Positions 15,584-22,627 of a DNA stretch of 23,987 bases are shown piece after piece. The notes below the pieces were generated by a model. That model was not told the origin of the DNA and did no database searches. It saw only the letters and a list, made by a program, of their open reading frames with translations. Made by a program: the position numbers and the translations under genes. Position 1 is the first letter of the stretch. The number at the start of each line of letters is the position of its first letter. The DNA comes from a bacterium. Lineage in GTDB: Bacteria > Myxococcota_A > Bradymonadia > UBA7976 > UBA1532. Where the stretch lies: NCBI GenBank assembly GCA_030424955.1, contig JAUHVS010000010.1, positions 1 to 23,987 of the forward strand, read 5' to 3'.

Positions 15584-16345
15584 ATGCACGCTGTGATCAC
15601 CGGCGCCTCGGCGGGGCTGGGCGCCGCCTTCGCGCGCGCCTTCGCCGCCGCGGGCTACGACTGCACGCTGGTGGCCCGGCGCCAGCCCCTGCTCGACGCC
15701 CTGGCCGAGTCGCTGCCCACCCGCACCCACGTCGTCGCCACGGACCTGTCGGATCCCGCCACGGCCACCGCCTGGCTCGACGGCGCCGTCGCCGCGCTGG
15801 GGCCCATCGACGTGCTGATCAACAACGCCGGCCTGCAGATCATCGGCGCCACCGACCGCGTGGACGTCGAGCGCTGCGAGCAGACCCTGCGCCTGAACCT
15901 GCTCACCCCCCTGCGGCTGACCGCGGCGGTGCTGCCCGCCATGCGGGCCCGCGGGACGGGCACCCTCGTCGACATCGCCAGCATGGCGGCCCTGGCGCCC
16001 ACCCCCGGCATGACCTGGTACAACGCCGGCAAGGCCGGCCTGGCAGGGGCGAGCGAGGCCCTGCGCGGCGAGCTGCGCGGCACGGGCGTGCACGTGGTGA
16101 CGGTGTATCCCGGCATCATCCCCACCGACATGGGCACGGCCGGGCTCAAGCGCTACGCCCACAGCACCGCGCTGTCGCTGCAACCCCAGGGCACGCCCGA
16201 GGGGCTCGCAAAGCGCGTGCTGGCGGCGGTGCAGCGGCGGCGCGCGCGGGTGATCTATCCGTCGGTGAACCGGGCGGCCCGCTGGTTCCCCGGGACCACC
16301 CGCTGGGTGCTGGACCGCTTCACGCCGCCGCTGATCGAGCCGTGA
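15584..16345 (+). CDS. Short-chain dehydrogenase/reductase (SDR)
   Basis: A 253-aa classical SDR. The nucleotide-binding motif TGASAGLG lies at residues 6-13, NNAG at 80-83, and the catalytic set is Ser133 with Y146-N-A-G-K150. An Arg-rich stretch after the second strand (ARRQP) suggests NADP(H) preference. The post-catalytic YPGIIPTDM segment is normal. The C-terminal tail (VIYPSVNRAARWFPGTTRW) resembles SDRs annotated as acting on lipid-like substrates, but the substrate is not predictable. The start at 15584 follows AGGAG at 15574-15578. The gene is 88 bp from the cytochrome gene on the same strand and may share its transcript. It is followed by a strong hairpin at 16348. Confidence 0.9.
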   Translation: MHAVITGASAGLGAAFARAFAAAGYDCTLVARRQPLLDALAESLPTRTHVVATDLSDPATATAWLDGAVAALGPIDVLINNAGLQIIGATDRVDVERCEQTLRLNLLTPLRLTAAVLPAMRARGTGTLVDIASMAALAPTPGMTWYNAGKAGLAGASEALRGELRGTGVHVVTVYPGIIPTDMGTAGLKRYAHSTALSLQPQGTPEGLAKRVLAAVQRRRARVIYPSVNRAARWFPGTTRWVLDRFTPPLIEP

Positions 16346-16347
16346 TC

Positions 16348-16369
16348 CCGGCCTGATCCCTCAGGCCGG
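16348..16369. terminator. Bidirectional hairpin between the convergent SDR and methyltransferase genes
   Basis: CCGGCCTGA (16348-16356) and TCAGGCCGG (16361-16369) form a perfect 9-bp stem with a TCCC loop. It lies in the 35-bp gap between two convergent stop codons. There is no T-tract on either side, but the position and stability strongly suggest a shared terminator. Confidence 0.65.
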
Positions 16370-16380
16370 CTCAGCGCCGC

Positions 16381-17163
16381 TCAGGCCCGCTGGCGGGCGG
16401 CCTCGTACATCAGCACCGCGGCCGCCACCGACACGTTCAGCGAGTCGGCGGTGCCGTGCATGGGCAGGCGCACAGGCACATCGGCCACCGCCCGCCAGCC
16501 CCCCGCCAGCCCCTCGGCCTCGGCGCCCATCACCAGCGCCGTCGGGCCCGTGAGATCCACCGCGGTGTAGAGCGCCGCCGCGTCGGGCGTGGCCGCCACC
16601 AGTTGCACGCCCCGGGCCTGCAGCCACTCGACCAGCGCCGCGATGGGGGCCCCCACCACCGGCAGGCTGAACACCGCGCCGGTGCTCGCGCGCACACACT
16701 GGGGGGCGAACAGATCCACGTCGGGCTGGTCCACCAGCACCGCGGTGACCCCGGCGCCGTCGGCGCTGCGCAGGATCGCGCCCAGGTTGCCGGGCTTCTC
16801 GAGCCCCGAGCACACGACGTAGAGCGGCGCGGCTGGGCTGGGCAGATCCGCCAGCGCGCGCGGGGGCGCCACGAGCACCGCCACGAACCCGATCGGGTGC
16901 TGCCGGTAGGCGATCTTGGCCAGCACCGCCGGGCTGATGACCACCCGCTCCGCCGCGCCCACGTCGACCTCGGCGGGCCACGCCGCCCAGACCTCGGCGG
17001 TGGCGTACACGGCCTCGACCGCGATCCCGGCGTCCACCGCCCGGGTGAGGCTGCGCCAGGTCTCGACGCAGAAGCGGCCGGTGCGCCGCCGCTCGGCCCC
17101 GCGCTGCTGCCAGCGGACGAGTTGCTTGACGCGGGGGTTGCTGGGGCTCGTGATCTGCAGCAT
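16381..17163 (-). CDS. SpoU/TrmH-family RNA 2'-O-ribose methyltransferase
   Basis: A 260-aa SAM-dependent methyltransferase with a trefoil knot (SPOUT class), predicted to methylate a ribose in rRNA or tRNA. The N-terminal substrate-binding domain starts with ITSPSNPRVKQLVRW and includes RRTGRFCVE. The three SpoU motifs are present: motif 1 as GLEKPGNLGAILRSADGAG (Asn126, Arg132), motif 2 as VMGAEAEGL (213-219), and motif 3 as LPMHGTADSLNVSVAAA (233-249). The overall form is RlmB/TrmH-like; the exact nucleotide target cannot be read from sequence. The start at 17163 coincides with the conserved N-terminus. It diverges from the kinase gene with 73 bp between the start codons. Confidence 0.93.
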   Translation of the reverse strand: MLQITSPSNPRVKQLVRWQQRGAERRRTGRFCVETWRSLTRAVDAGIAVEAVYATAEVWAAWPAEVDVGAAERVVISPAVLAKIAYRQHPIGFVAVLVAPPRALADLPSPAAPLYVVCSGLEKPGNLGAILRSADGAGVTAVLVDQPDVDLFAPQCVRASTGAVFSLPVVGAPIAALVEWLQARGVQLVAATPDAAALYTAVDLTGPTALVMGAEAEGLAGGWRAVADVPVRLPMHGTADSLNVSVAAAVLMYEAARQRA

Positions 17164-17236
17164 GGGCGCATCCTGCCGATCCGCGCCCCCTGCCACAACG
17201 CCCGCGCGCCGCGCCCCCAGCCCCCCCGAGCACGCC

Positions 17237-18535
17237 ATGAGCGCCCAGCCCCATGACCCGACCCTGCACGACACCCTGGTGGCCCCGGCCCTCGCGGTCA
17301 CCGTGACCCCCGGCCTCGCCGCGCAGGTCAAGGCCGGGATCTGGCGACCGCCCGCGACCACCCAGCGGCCCGTGCTCCCACAGATCAGCCAGCACGCCGA
17401 CACCCTGCAGCTCGCCGCGAACGACGGGCCGCGCTACCACGCCCTGCGCACGCTGGGCCGCGGCGGCATGGGCGAGGTCGACCTGGTGGAGGACCGCGAC
17501 ATCGGGCGGTCGGTGGCCGTCAAGCGGCTCCTGCCCGAGGCCTCCACCCCGGACGCCGTCGCCCGCTTCGCCGAGGAGGTGCGCACCATCGGCCGCCTCG
17601 AGCACCCCAACATCGTGCCGATCCACGACGTGGGCGTGGACGCCGACGGCCGCTTCTTCTTTGTCATGAAGTTCGTCGACGGCGAGACCCTGGAGTCGAT
17701 CATCAGCCGCCTGCGGGCCGGCGACGAGACGGCGCTGCGGCGCTACGACATCGCCCGGCGGGTGCAGATCTTCATCGGCATCTTGCGCGCGCTGGCCTTC
17801 GCCCACGGCCACGGCGTGCTGCACCGCGACATCAAGCCCGCGAACGTCATGGTGGGGCCCCTGGGCGAGGTGGTGCTGATGGACTGGGGCGTGGCCTGCC
17901 CGATCCGCCGCGCGCCCGAGGGCGAGCCGCCCGGCCCCGATCCGCTGGACGGGGCGCCCGTGGACCCGGCGGCGGGCGCACCCGCGGCCGAGGGTGCCGA
18001 CGCCCGGGTGTGGACGACCCGCGCCGGCGACCTGGTGGGCACGCCCCACTACATGGCGCCCGAGCAGGCCATCGGCCGCAACGACACCCTCGACGAGCGC
18101 TCAGACCTGTACGCCGCCTGCGTGCTGTTCCACGAGCTCCTGGGCCTGCGCCACCGCCATGAGCAGCACACCACGCTGATGGCGGTGCTGATGGCCGTGC
18201 ACCGCGAAGAGGCGCCCTCGCCGATGCGGATCCTGGCGCCGCACCCGGCGCAGCCCTACCCGATCCCAGCGGAGTATGGGCACCTGCTGCACCGCGGCCT
18301 GCAGCGGGCCCCCGCCGACCGCTGGCAGAGCGCCGACGCGCTCATCGCCGAGCTTGAGGCGATCCTGCGCGGAGAGTGCCGGGTGCAGTGCCCGGTCACC
18401 TTCTCGCGGCGCCTGGTGACCCGGCTCAACCAGTTCCTCGACCGCCGCCAGATGCTGGGCGCCGCGGCGATACTGCTGTCGATGGTGGGGGTGTTTGCGC
18501 TGGTGGTGGCCACCGCCGTGCGCCTGCTGCGCTGA
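17237..18535 (+). CDS. Membrane-anchored Ser/Thr protein kinase (Hanks type)
   Basis: A 432-aa eukaryotic-like kinase. A 65-residue Pro/Thr/Ala-rich N-terminal segment precedes the kinase domain (about 67-378). Key elements are all present: GRGGMGEV glycine loop, Lys96 in VAVKRL, HRD with catalytic Asp198 (HRDIKPANVMV), Asp216 in DWG (the common bacterial replacement of DFG), and MAPE with Glu276. The stretch from DWG to APE is 60 residues because of a Pro/Ala/Gly-rich insert at about 226-259, longer than usual. One membrane segment (MLGAAAILLSMVGVFALVVATAV) lies at the extreme C-terminus with only about four residues after it, so there is no extracytoplasmic sensor domain. It should phosphorylate cytoplasmic proteins; targets are unknown. 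It is monocistronic and ends in a hairpin that contains its own stop codon. Confidence 0.93.
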   Translation: MSAQPHDPTLHDTLVAPALAVTVTPGLAAQVKAGIWRPPATTQRPVLPQISQHADTLQLAANDGPRYHALRTLGRGGMGEVDLVEDRDIGRSVAVKRLLPEASTPDAVARFAEEVRTIGRLEHPNIVPIHDVGVDADGRFFFVMKFVDGETLESIISRLRAGDETALRRYDIARRVQIFIGILRALAFAHGHGVLHRDIKPANVMVGPLGEVVLMDWGVACPIRRAPEGEPPGPDPLDGAPVDPAAGAPAAEGADARVWTTRAGDLVGTPHYMAPEQAIGRNDTLDERSDLYAACVLFHELLGLRHRHEQHTTLMAVLMAVHREEAPSPMRILAPHPAQPYPIPAEYGHLLHRGLQRAPADRWQSADALIAELEAILRGECRVQCPVTFSRRLVTRLNQFLDRRQMLGAAAILLSMVGVFALVVATAVRLLR

Positions 18536-18548
18536 CCCCTCGGGTCAG
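18532..18548. terminator. Hairpin made from the two convergent stop codons
   Basis: CTGACCC-CTC-GGGTCAG is a perfect 7-bp stem with a 3-nt loop. It contains the kinase TGA (18533-18535) and, on the other strand, the SDR TGA (18545-18547). Flanking GCG/GGCGC bases could lengthen the stem with one bulge. There is no T-tract. Confidence 0.55.
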
Positions 18549-19381
18549 GCGCGCGCCGCGCCCTCTGCCAGCGCGGGGGGCGCCTGGATCTTCAGCGCGC
18601 GGCCGAGCATGCGCTTGAACATGAAGCCTGCCAGCGCCCGCGGGGTGAGGCGGGTCATCATGAACACCATCACCCGGTTGCGGATCCCCGGCACGGCGTT
18701 GGCCCGCTGGCCCAGCGCCGCCAGGCCCACCCGGGCCACGGCCTCGGGGGCCATGACCGCCATGCCCATCGAGCCGAAGTCGATGCCCGTGTTCGCGGCC
18801 ATGGGGGTGTCGGTGGGGCCCGGCGACAGCACCGCCACGTCCACGCCGTAGTCCTTCATCTCTTCGTGCAGGCCCGCGCCCAGCGCCAGGATGTAGGCCT
18901 TCGCCGCGCCGTAGCCCGCCATGTACGGCTGGGCCATCCAGCCCGACAGGCTCGAGACGAGCAGGATCGCCCCGCGGCGCCGCGCCGCCATCTGCGCACC
19001 GAAGTGGTGGGCCAGCACCATGGGCGCGGTGACGTCCATCTGCACCATCGCCCGCTCCCGCTCGATGGGGCTGTCGACGAAGTAGCCGCTGGTCTCCACC
19101 GCCGCGCAGGGGACCAGCAGGCCGATCTCGAGGTCGGCCACCGCCTCGATGACCGCCGCCAGCCCGCTGGGATCGGTGAGATCCGCCGACACCGTGCGCA
19201 CCTGGACCCCGTGAGCCGCCCGCACGGCCTCGGCCTGGGCGTCCAGCTTGGCCTGCGTGCGCGCCACCAGCACCACGTTCATGCCGCCGGCCGCGATCTG
19301 GTTCACCAGCGCCGCGCCGATGCCTGAGGTGCCGCCCGAGACCAGGGCCCAGGCCCCGTAGCGCGCTGCGAGCTTGCTCAT
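18545..19381 (-). CDS. SDR-family oxidoreductase divergent from a TetR regulator
   Basis: A 278-aa short-chain dehydrogenase. The cofactor motif is SGGTSGIG (residues 15-22), the strand-end motif is PCAA in place of the usual NNAG (91-94), and the catalytic set is Ser143/Ser144 with Y157-G-A-A-K161. The region after the active site (LSPGPTDTPMAANTG) is typical. A basic, hydrophobic C-terminal part (LAGFMFKRMLGRALK) could touch membranes or lipid substrates. The start at 19381 is preceded by AAGGAG. It shares an 84-bp divergent promoter region with the tetR-type gene at 19466, which contains a palindrome. This arrangement makes it the probable target of that repressor. Substrate unknown; family certain. 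Confidence 0.9.
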   Translation of the reverse strand: MSKLAARYGAWALVSGGTSGIGAALVNQIAAGGMNVVLVARTQAKLDAQAEAVRAAHGVQVRTVSADLTDPSGLAAVIEAVADLEIGLLVPCAAVETSGYFVDSPIERERAMVQMDVTAPMVLAHHFGAQMAARRRGAILLVSSLSGWMAQPYMAGYGAAKAYILALGAGLHEEMKDYGVDVAVLSPGPTDTPMAANTGIDFGSMGMAVMAPEAVARVGLAALGQRANAVPGIRNRVMVFMMTRLTPRALAGFMFKRMLGRALKIQAPPALAEGAARA

Positions 19382-19402
19382 GTTGTCCCCCGCTCCTTGT
19401 TT

Positions 19403-19418
19403 CCAACCGATCAGTTGG
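19403..19418. promoter_or_regulatory. Palindromic TetR-type operator between divergent SDR and tetR genes
   Basis: CCAACCGATCAGTTGG is a 16-bp near-perfect palindrome (14 of 16 positions symmetric, centred on GATC). It lies 21 bp upstream of the SDR start and 47 bp upstream of the regulator start. Length, symmetry and position fit an operator for a TetR dimer that represses both genes. Binding is inferred. Confidence 0.65.
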
Positions 19419-19465
19419 TTACTGAAGCCATTACGGCAGCGCGTGCCCCCGATCAAGGATGTCGA

Positions 19466-20068
19466 ATGGGACGACCGAAGACCTACGACCGCGACGCCCT
19501 CACCGAGAAGGCCATGGGGCTGTTCTGGCTGCACGGCTTCCACGGCACCTCGACCCAGGCGCTGGTGGAGGGCCTGGGCGTCAACCGCTACAGCCTGTAT
19601 GCGGAGTTCGGCAGCAAGCAGGGGGTCTTCGAGGCCGCGATGGGGCGCTACGCCCAGGACATCGTCACCCGCTACTTCGGCCACCTCGAGACGGGCGAGC
19701 CCTGCCTGGCCGACCTGTACGGCGTCATCGAGTTCTTCACCGGCCAGGCTGGCGCGCCGGGCTCGGCGCACGGCTGCTTCCTGTGCAACGTCGCCACCGA
19801 GCGCGCCCCGCACGACCCCAGCAGCCGCGGGTTCGTCGAGGCCTACGTCGGGCGCATCGCGGCCGCCATCGAGCGCTGCCTGCGCCACGCGGCCGCCCGC
19901 GGCGAGCTGCGCGACGGGCTCGATCTGCCGGCCGAGGCCCACCTGCTCGCGGCGACCCTGCTCGGCTTCTGGGTGCTGCTGCGGTCGCAGGTCGATCCGG
20001 CGATCCTGCAGGGCGCAGGGCGCGGGGCCATCGAGCACCTGCGGCGGCTCGAGCGCGGCGCGGGTTGA
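19466..20068 (+). CDS. TetR/AcrR-family transcriptional regulator
   Basis: A 200-aa one-component repressor. The N-terminal DNA-binding domain carries the helix-turn-helix at about residues 28-55 (GTSTQALVEGLGVNRYSLYAEFGSKQG), starting from the typical MGRPKTYDRD. The C-terminal ligand domain has HGCFLCNVATE and a long helix ending IERCLRHAAARGEL, a pattern seen in TetR proteins that respond to small organic molecules. Two Cys in GCFLCN could bind or sense an electrophile. The start at 19466 is preferred because it follows AAGGA and gives the standard N-terminus; an earlier in-frame ATG at 19397 would lie across the operator. It probably represses the divergent SDR gene and itself. A sigma factor gene follows 61 bp downstream. 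Confidence 0.92.
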   Translation: MGRPKTYDRDALTEKAMGLFWLHGFHGTSTQALVEGLGVNRYSLYAEFGSKQGVFEAAMGRYAQDIVTRYFGHLETGEPCLADLYGVIEFFTGQAGAPGSAHGCFLCNVATERAPHDPSSRGFVEAYVGRIAAAIERCLRHAAARGELRDGLDLPAEAHLLAATLLGFWVLLRSQVDPAILQGAGRGAIEHLRRLERGAG

Positions 20069-20100
20069 CATCGCGCCCTACCCATCGTTTATCGACGATG
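20065..20100 (+). promoter_or_regulatory. Candidate promoter with inverted repeat before the SigZ-like gene
   Basis: TTGACA (20065-20070), overlapping the tetR stop codon, matches the sigma-70 -35 consensus. A weak -10 (TATCGA at 20090-20095, 19-bp spacing) lies within CATCGT-TTATCG-ACGATG (20083-20100), a perfect 6-bp inverted repeat. The following gene begins at 20130 without a recognisable ribosome site. The -35 match is good; the -10 is poor. Confidence 0.35.
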
Positions 20101-20129
20101 AGCACACCGCCCAGCGCAGCCGACCGCCC

Positions 20130-20708
20130 ATGCCCGACGCCCCCTCAACCCCCTGCACCCTGGACGCCTGGCGCCAGCACGAGGGTGAGCTGCGCGGGTG
20201 GCTCGCGCGCCGCGTCGGCGGTGACGCCGCGCTGGCCGACGACCTGCTGCAGACCGTGTTCCTGAAGGCGCTGCGCCAGGGCAAGCGCTTCTGCGAGGTG
20301 GATCACACCCGCGCCTGGCTGTTCACCACGGCCCGCAACACCCTCACCGACCACTTCCGGCTGCTGAAGCAGCAGGTGCCCGTGCCCAGCGACCTGCCGG
20401 ACGACCTGAGCGCGCCCGGCGAGGCCCAGCCGCCCATCGACGCCCTGGCCGCGTGCCTGCCCCGCGCCCTGTCGGAGCTCAGCCCCCCCGACGCCGACAT
20501 CCTGCGGCGCTGTGATCTGGAGGGCATGACCCAGGCCGACTACGCGGACCGCCACGGGCTGTCGATCCCGGGCGCCAAGTCGCGGCTGCAGCGGGCGCGT
20601 CGGCGGCTCGCGGCGCACCTCACCCGGGTGTGCCAGGTGCGCCGGGACGCCGCGGGCGAGGTGTGCTGCTTCGTGCCCCGCCCGCCCCTGGGCGATCCCC
20701 CGACCTGA
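20130..20708 (+). CDS. SigZ-like ECF sigma factor with Cys-containing C-terminal tail
   Basis: A 192-aa sigma-70 family protein. Region 2 spans about residues 14-80 (ADDLLQTVFLKALRQ, TRAWLFTTARNTLTDHFR) and region 4 about 110-165 (LPRALSELSPPDADILRRC, then MTQADYADRHGLSIPGAKSR). After region 4 comes a short tail with Cys168 and the pair Cys179-Cys180 (EVCCFVPRP). SigZ-type factors have a comparable Cys-rich end, so I place it there. No anti-sigma gene is adjacent, and the tail may itself sense thiol oxidation or a metal; that is an inference. The ATG at 20130 is the only sensible start in frame but lacks a ribosome site. It precedes the permease, thioredoxin and CcdA genes on the same strand by 91 bp and is their likely regulator. 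Confidence 0.8.
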   Translation: MPDAPSTPCTLDAWRQHEGELRGWLARRVGGDAALADDLLQTVFLKALRQGKRFCEVDHTRAWLFTTARNTLTDHFRLLKQQVPVPSDLPDDLSAPGEAQPPIDALAACLPRALSELSPPDADILRRCDLEGMTQADYADRHGLSIPGAKSRLQRARRRLAAHLTRVCQVRRDAAGEVCCFVPRPPLGDPPT

Positions 20709-20799
20709 GCCAGCCCGGCCCGACCGCGAGAAACCTGCATCCATCTGCCGATCGGCTCGTCTCCGGGGTGTGACTGCGCCTGCCCCCAAGGAGTCGAGC

Positions 20800-21852
20800 A
20801 TGTCCACCGCGACCTCGACGCGCTCCGAGCTGCCCCGACGCCACCCCCTGCTGCTGGTGGCGCTGGGCGTCGCCCTGTGGGTGCTCGTGTACGCGCAGCT
20901 CGAGCCCCTCTCCTTCGCGCTGGTGGGGCTCATGGGCCTCGCGCCGGGCACCCGGCTGGCGGGCGCCGTGCAGTTCTTCCTGTACGACACCCCCAAGGTG
21001 CTGATGCTGCTGACCGGCGTCGTCTTCCTGATGGGGATCGTGCACACCTTCGTGTCGCCCGAGCGCACCCGCCAGGCCCTCTCGGGCCGCCGCACGGGGG
21101 CCGGCAACGCCATGGCGGCGGGCCTGGGCATCGTGACCCCCTTCTGCTCGTGCTCGGCGGTGCCCCTGTTCATCGGCTTCCTGCAGGCCGGCGTGCCGCT
21201 GGGCGTGACCTTCTCGTTCCTCATCGCCGCCCCGATGGTCAACGAGATCGCGCTGGGCATGCTCTTCGCGCTCTTCGGCTGGCGGGTCGCGCTGCTGTAC
21301 CTGGCCATGGGGCTGCTCGTCGCCATCGTGGCGGGCATGGCCCTGGGCGCGCTGGGCCTGGACGGCTGGATCGAGGACTGGGTCACCGAGCTTCGGTCGC
21401 AGCCCCAGACCGCCGCGGCGCCGGGGACCACCCTGACCTGGCACGATCGCGTCGAGGCCGGCGGGCAGCACGTCCGCGAGATCGTGGGCAAGGTCTGGAT
21501 CTACATCATCCTGGGCGTCGCGCTGGGCGCGGGCATCCACGGCTACGTGCCCGAGGACTTCATGGCCTCGATCATGGGCAACGACGCGTGGTGGTCGGTG
21601 CCCGCCGCCGTGCTGCTCGGCGTGCCGATGTACACCAACGCTGCGGGGGTCATCCCCATCGTCGAGGCCCTGCTGGCCAAGGGCGCGGCCCTGGGCACGG
21701 CGCTGGCCTTCATGATGAGCGTCATCGCGCTGTCGGCGCCCGAGCTGATCATCCTGCGCAAGGTGCTCAAGCCCAAGCTCATCGCCACCTTCGTCGCCAT
21801 CGTCGCCACCGGCATCCTGTTGGTGGGCGTCGTCTTCAACCATGTCCTCTGA
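20800..21852 (+). CDS. DUF318/ArsP-type permease
   Basis: A 350-aa integral membrane protein with about eight hydrophobic segments. It belongs to the permease family once called UPF0718/DUF318 (YraQ-like), which includes ArsP, an exporter of trivalent organoarsenicals. Conserved family blocks are present: TPFCSCSAVPLFIGF with Cys116 and Cys118, AAPMVNEIALGML, GVPMYTNAAGVIP and SAPELIILRKV. A cytoplasmic linker of about 40 residues (190-230) divides the two halves. The Cys-x-Cys in a membrane segment is expected to bind a soft ligand such as a metalloid or thiol compound; the real substrate here is unknown. The start at 20800 has AAGGAG at 20788-20793, and the shorter N-terminus avoids an unneeded ten-residue extension. 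It is followed by two thioredoxin-like genes and a CcdA-like gene, the usual company of this family. Confidence 0.88.
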   Translation: MSTATSTRSELPRRHPLLLVALGVALWVLVYAQLEPLSFALVGLMGLAPGTRLAGAVQFFLYDTPKVLMLLTGVVFLMGIVHTFVSPERTRQALSGRRTGAGNAMAAGLGIVTPFCSCSAVPLFIGFLQAGVPLGVTFSFLIAAPMVNEIALGMLFALFGWRVALLYLAMGLLVAIVAGMALGALGLDGWIEDWVTELRSQPQTAAAPGTTLTWHDRVEAGGQHVREIVGKVWIYIILGVALGAGIHGYVPEDFMASIMGNDAWWSVPAAVLLGVPMYTNAAGVIPIVEALLAKGAALGTALAFMMSVIALSAPELIILRKVLKPKLIATFVAIVATGILLVGVVFNHVL

Positions 21853-21894
21853 CCGCGGCCAGCGGGCGACGGGACAGATCCGAGGAGATCACCC

Positions 21895-22128
21895 ATGAAA
21901 CACATCAAGGTCCTGGGCAGCGGCTGCAAGAAGTGCCGCGTCACCGCCGACAGCATCGCCGCGACCGCCGCGAAGCTGGGCGTCGAGATCGAGCTCGAGA
22001 AGATCGAGGACTACGCCCAGATCGCCAGCTACGGCGTGATGTCGACGCCCAGCGTCGTCGTGGACGGCGTGGTGGTGCACAGCGGCAGCGTGCCCAGCCC
22101 CAAGGTGATCGAGGGCTGGATTTGCTGA
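21895..22128 (+). CDS. Mini-thioredoxin (TM0996/MTH895-type)
   Basis: A 77-aa cytoplasmic thioredoxin-like protein. It has the short fold of the TM0996/MTH895 group: the redox site C11-K-K-C14 (GSGCKKCRVTA), a helix, and the cis-Pro strand MSTPSVVVDGVVV. A third Cys is the very last residue. Such small proteins are commonly encoded next to DUF318/ArsP permeases and probably exchange thiols with them or with the substrate. The start at 21895 has AGGAG at 21883-21887, 42 bp after the permease stop. The lack of a signal peptide indicates a cytoplasmic position. Confidence 0.92.
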   Translation: MKHIKVLGSGCKKCRVTADSIAATAAKLGVEIELEKIEDYAQIASYGVMSTPSVVVDGVVVHSGSVPSPKVIEGWIC

Positions 22129-22159
22129 GCGCGCGCTGTGTTGGGGGGCGCGCCGCTGG

Positions 22160-22627
22160 ATGGCAGCCTCAGATCCGCCGGCGGCCGCGATGAGGTCGCC
22201 GCGGTCCATGGTCGTCCTGGGCGCCGTCGCGCTCGCCGTCGTGGCCTCGGTGTGGCTGCGGTCGGGCCGAGACCCAGACCCCGCGCCAGGGCCGCCCGAC
22301 GCCGCGGTCGCCGCGGCGGCTGAACAGATCCCCACCTTCATCGAGCTGGGCTCGGATCGCTGCACCAGCTGCCGCGCGATGATCCCGGTGCTGGAGGCGC
22401 TGCGCGGCAGCGGCTGCCGGCTCGACGTGCGCTTCGTGGACGTGTGGGCCAACCCCGCCGAGGGCGAGCGCTACGGCGTGCGGACCATCCCCACCCAGGT
22501 GCTGCTCGGGCCGGACGGGCGCGAGCTGACCCGCCACACGGGGTTCTGGTCGGCAGACGCCATCGCGGCCGCCTTCGCCACCCACGGGGTCCCCCTGGCC
22601 GGCGCGACCGGCCCGTGCACGCTGTGA
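22160..22627 (+). CDS. Membrane-anchored thioredoxin-like protein
   Basis: A 155-aa protein with one N-terminal membrane segment (MVVLGAVALAVVASVWL) preceded by Arg residues, so the thioredoxin domain should face the periplasm. A Pro/Asp-rich linker (about 36-48) follows. The redox site is C68-T-S-C71 (SDRCTSCRAM), and the cis-Pro lies in VRTIPTQVLLGPDG (Pro111). Extra Cys are at 86 and near the end (GPCTL). The ATG at 22160 is used; an in-frame ATG at 22190 gives an equally good anchor, and neither has a strong ribosome site. The stop overlaps the next start (GTGA at 22624-22627), so it is translationally coupled to the CcdA-like gene, which would keep it reduced. Confidence 0.87.
   Translation: MAASDPPAAAMRSPRSMVVLGAVALAVVASVWLRSGRDPDPAPGPPDAAVAAAAEQIPTFIELGSDRCTSCRAMIPVLEALRGSGCRLDVRFVDVWANPAEGERYGVRTIPTQVLLGPDGRELTRHTGFWSADAIAAAFATHGVPLAGATGPCTL

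Noticed and set aside
15584..19381. The two SDR genes as a recent duplication
   Set aside because: They share only family motifs (TG-rich loop, Y-x-x-x-K) and differ elsewhere, including NNAG versus PCAA, so they are distant paralogues at most.
20725..20765. A promoter for the permease gene with a GAAAC-type -35 and CGTC -10, as in many ECF promoters
   Set aside because: The elements exist but are about 23 bp apart, too far for the usual 16-17 bp spacing.
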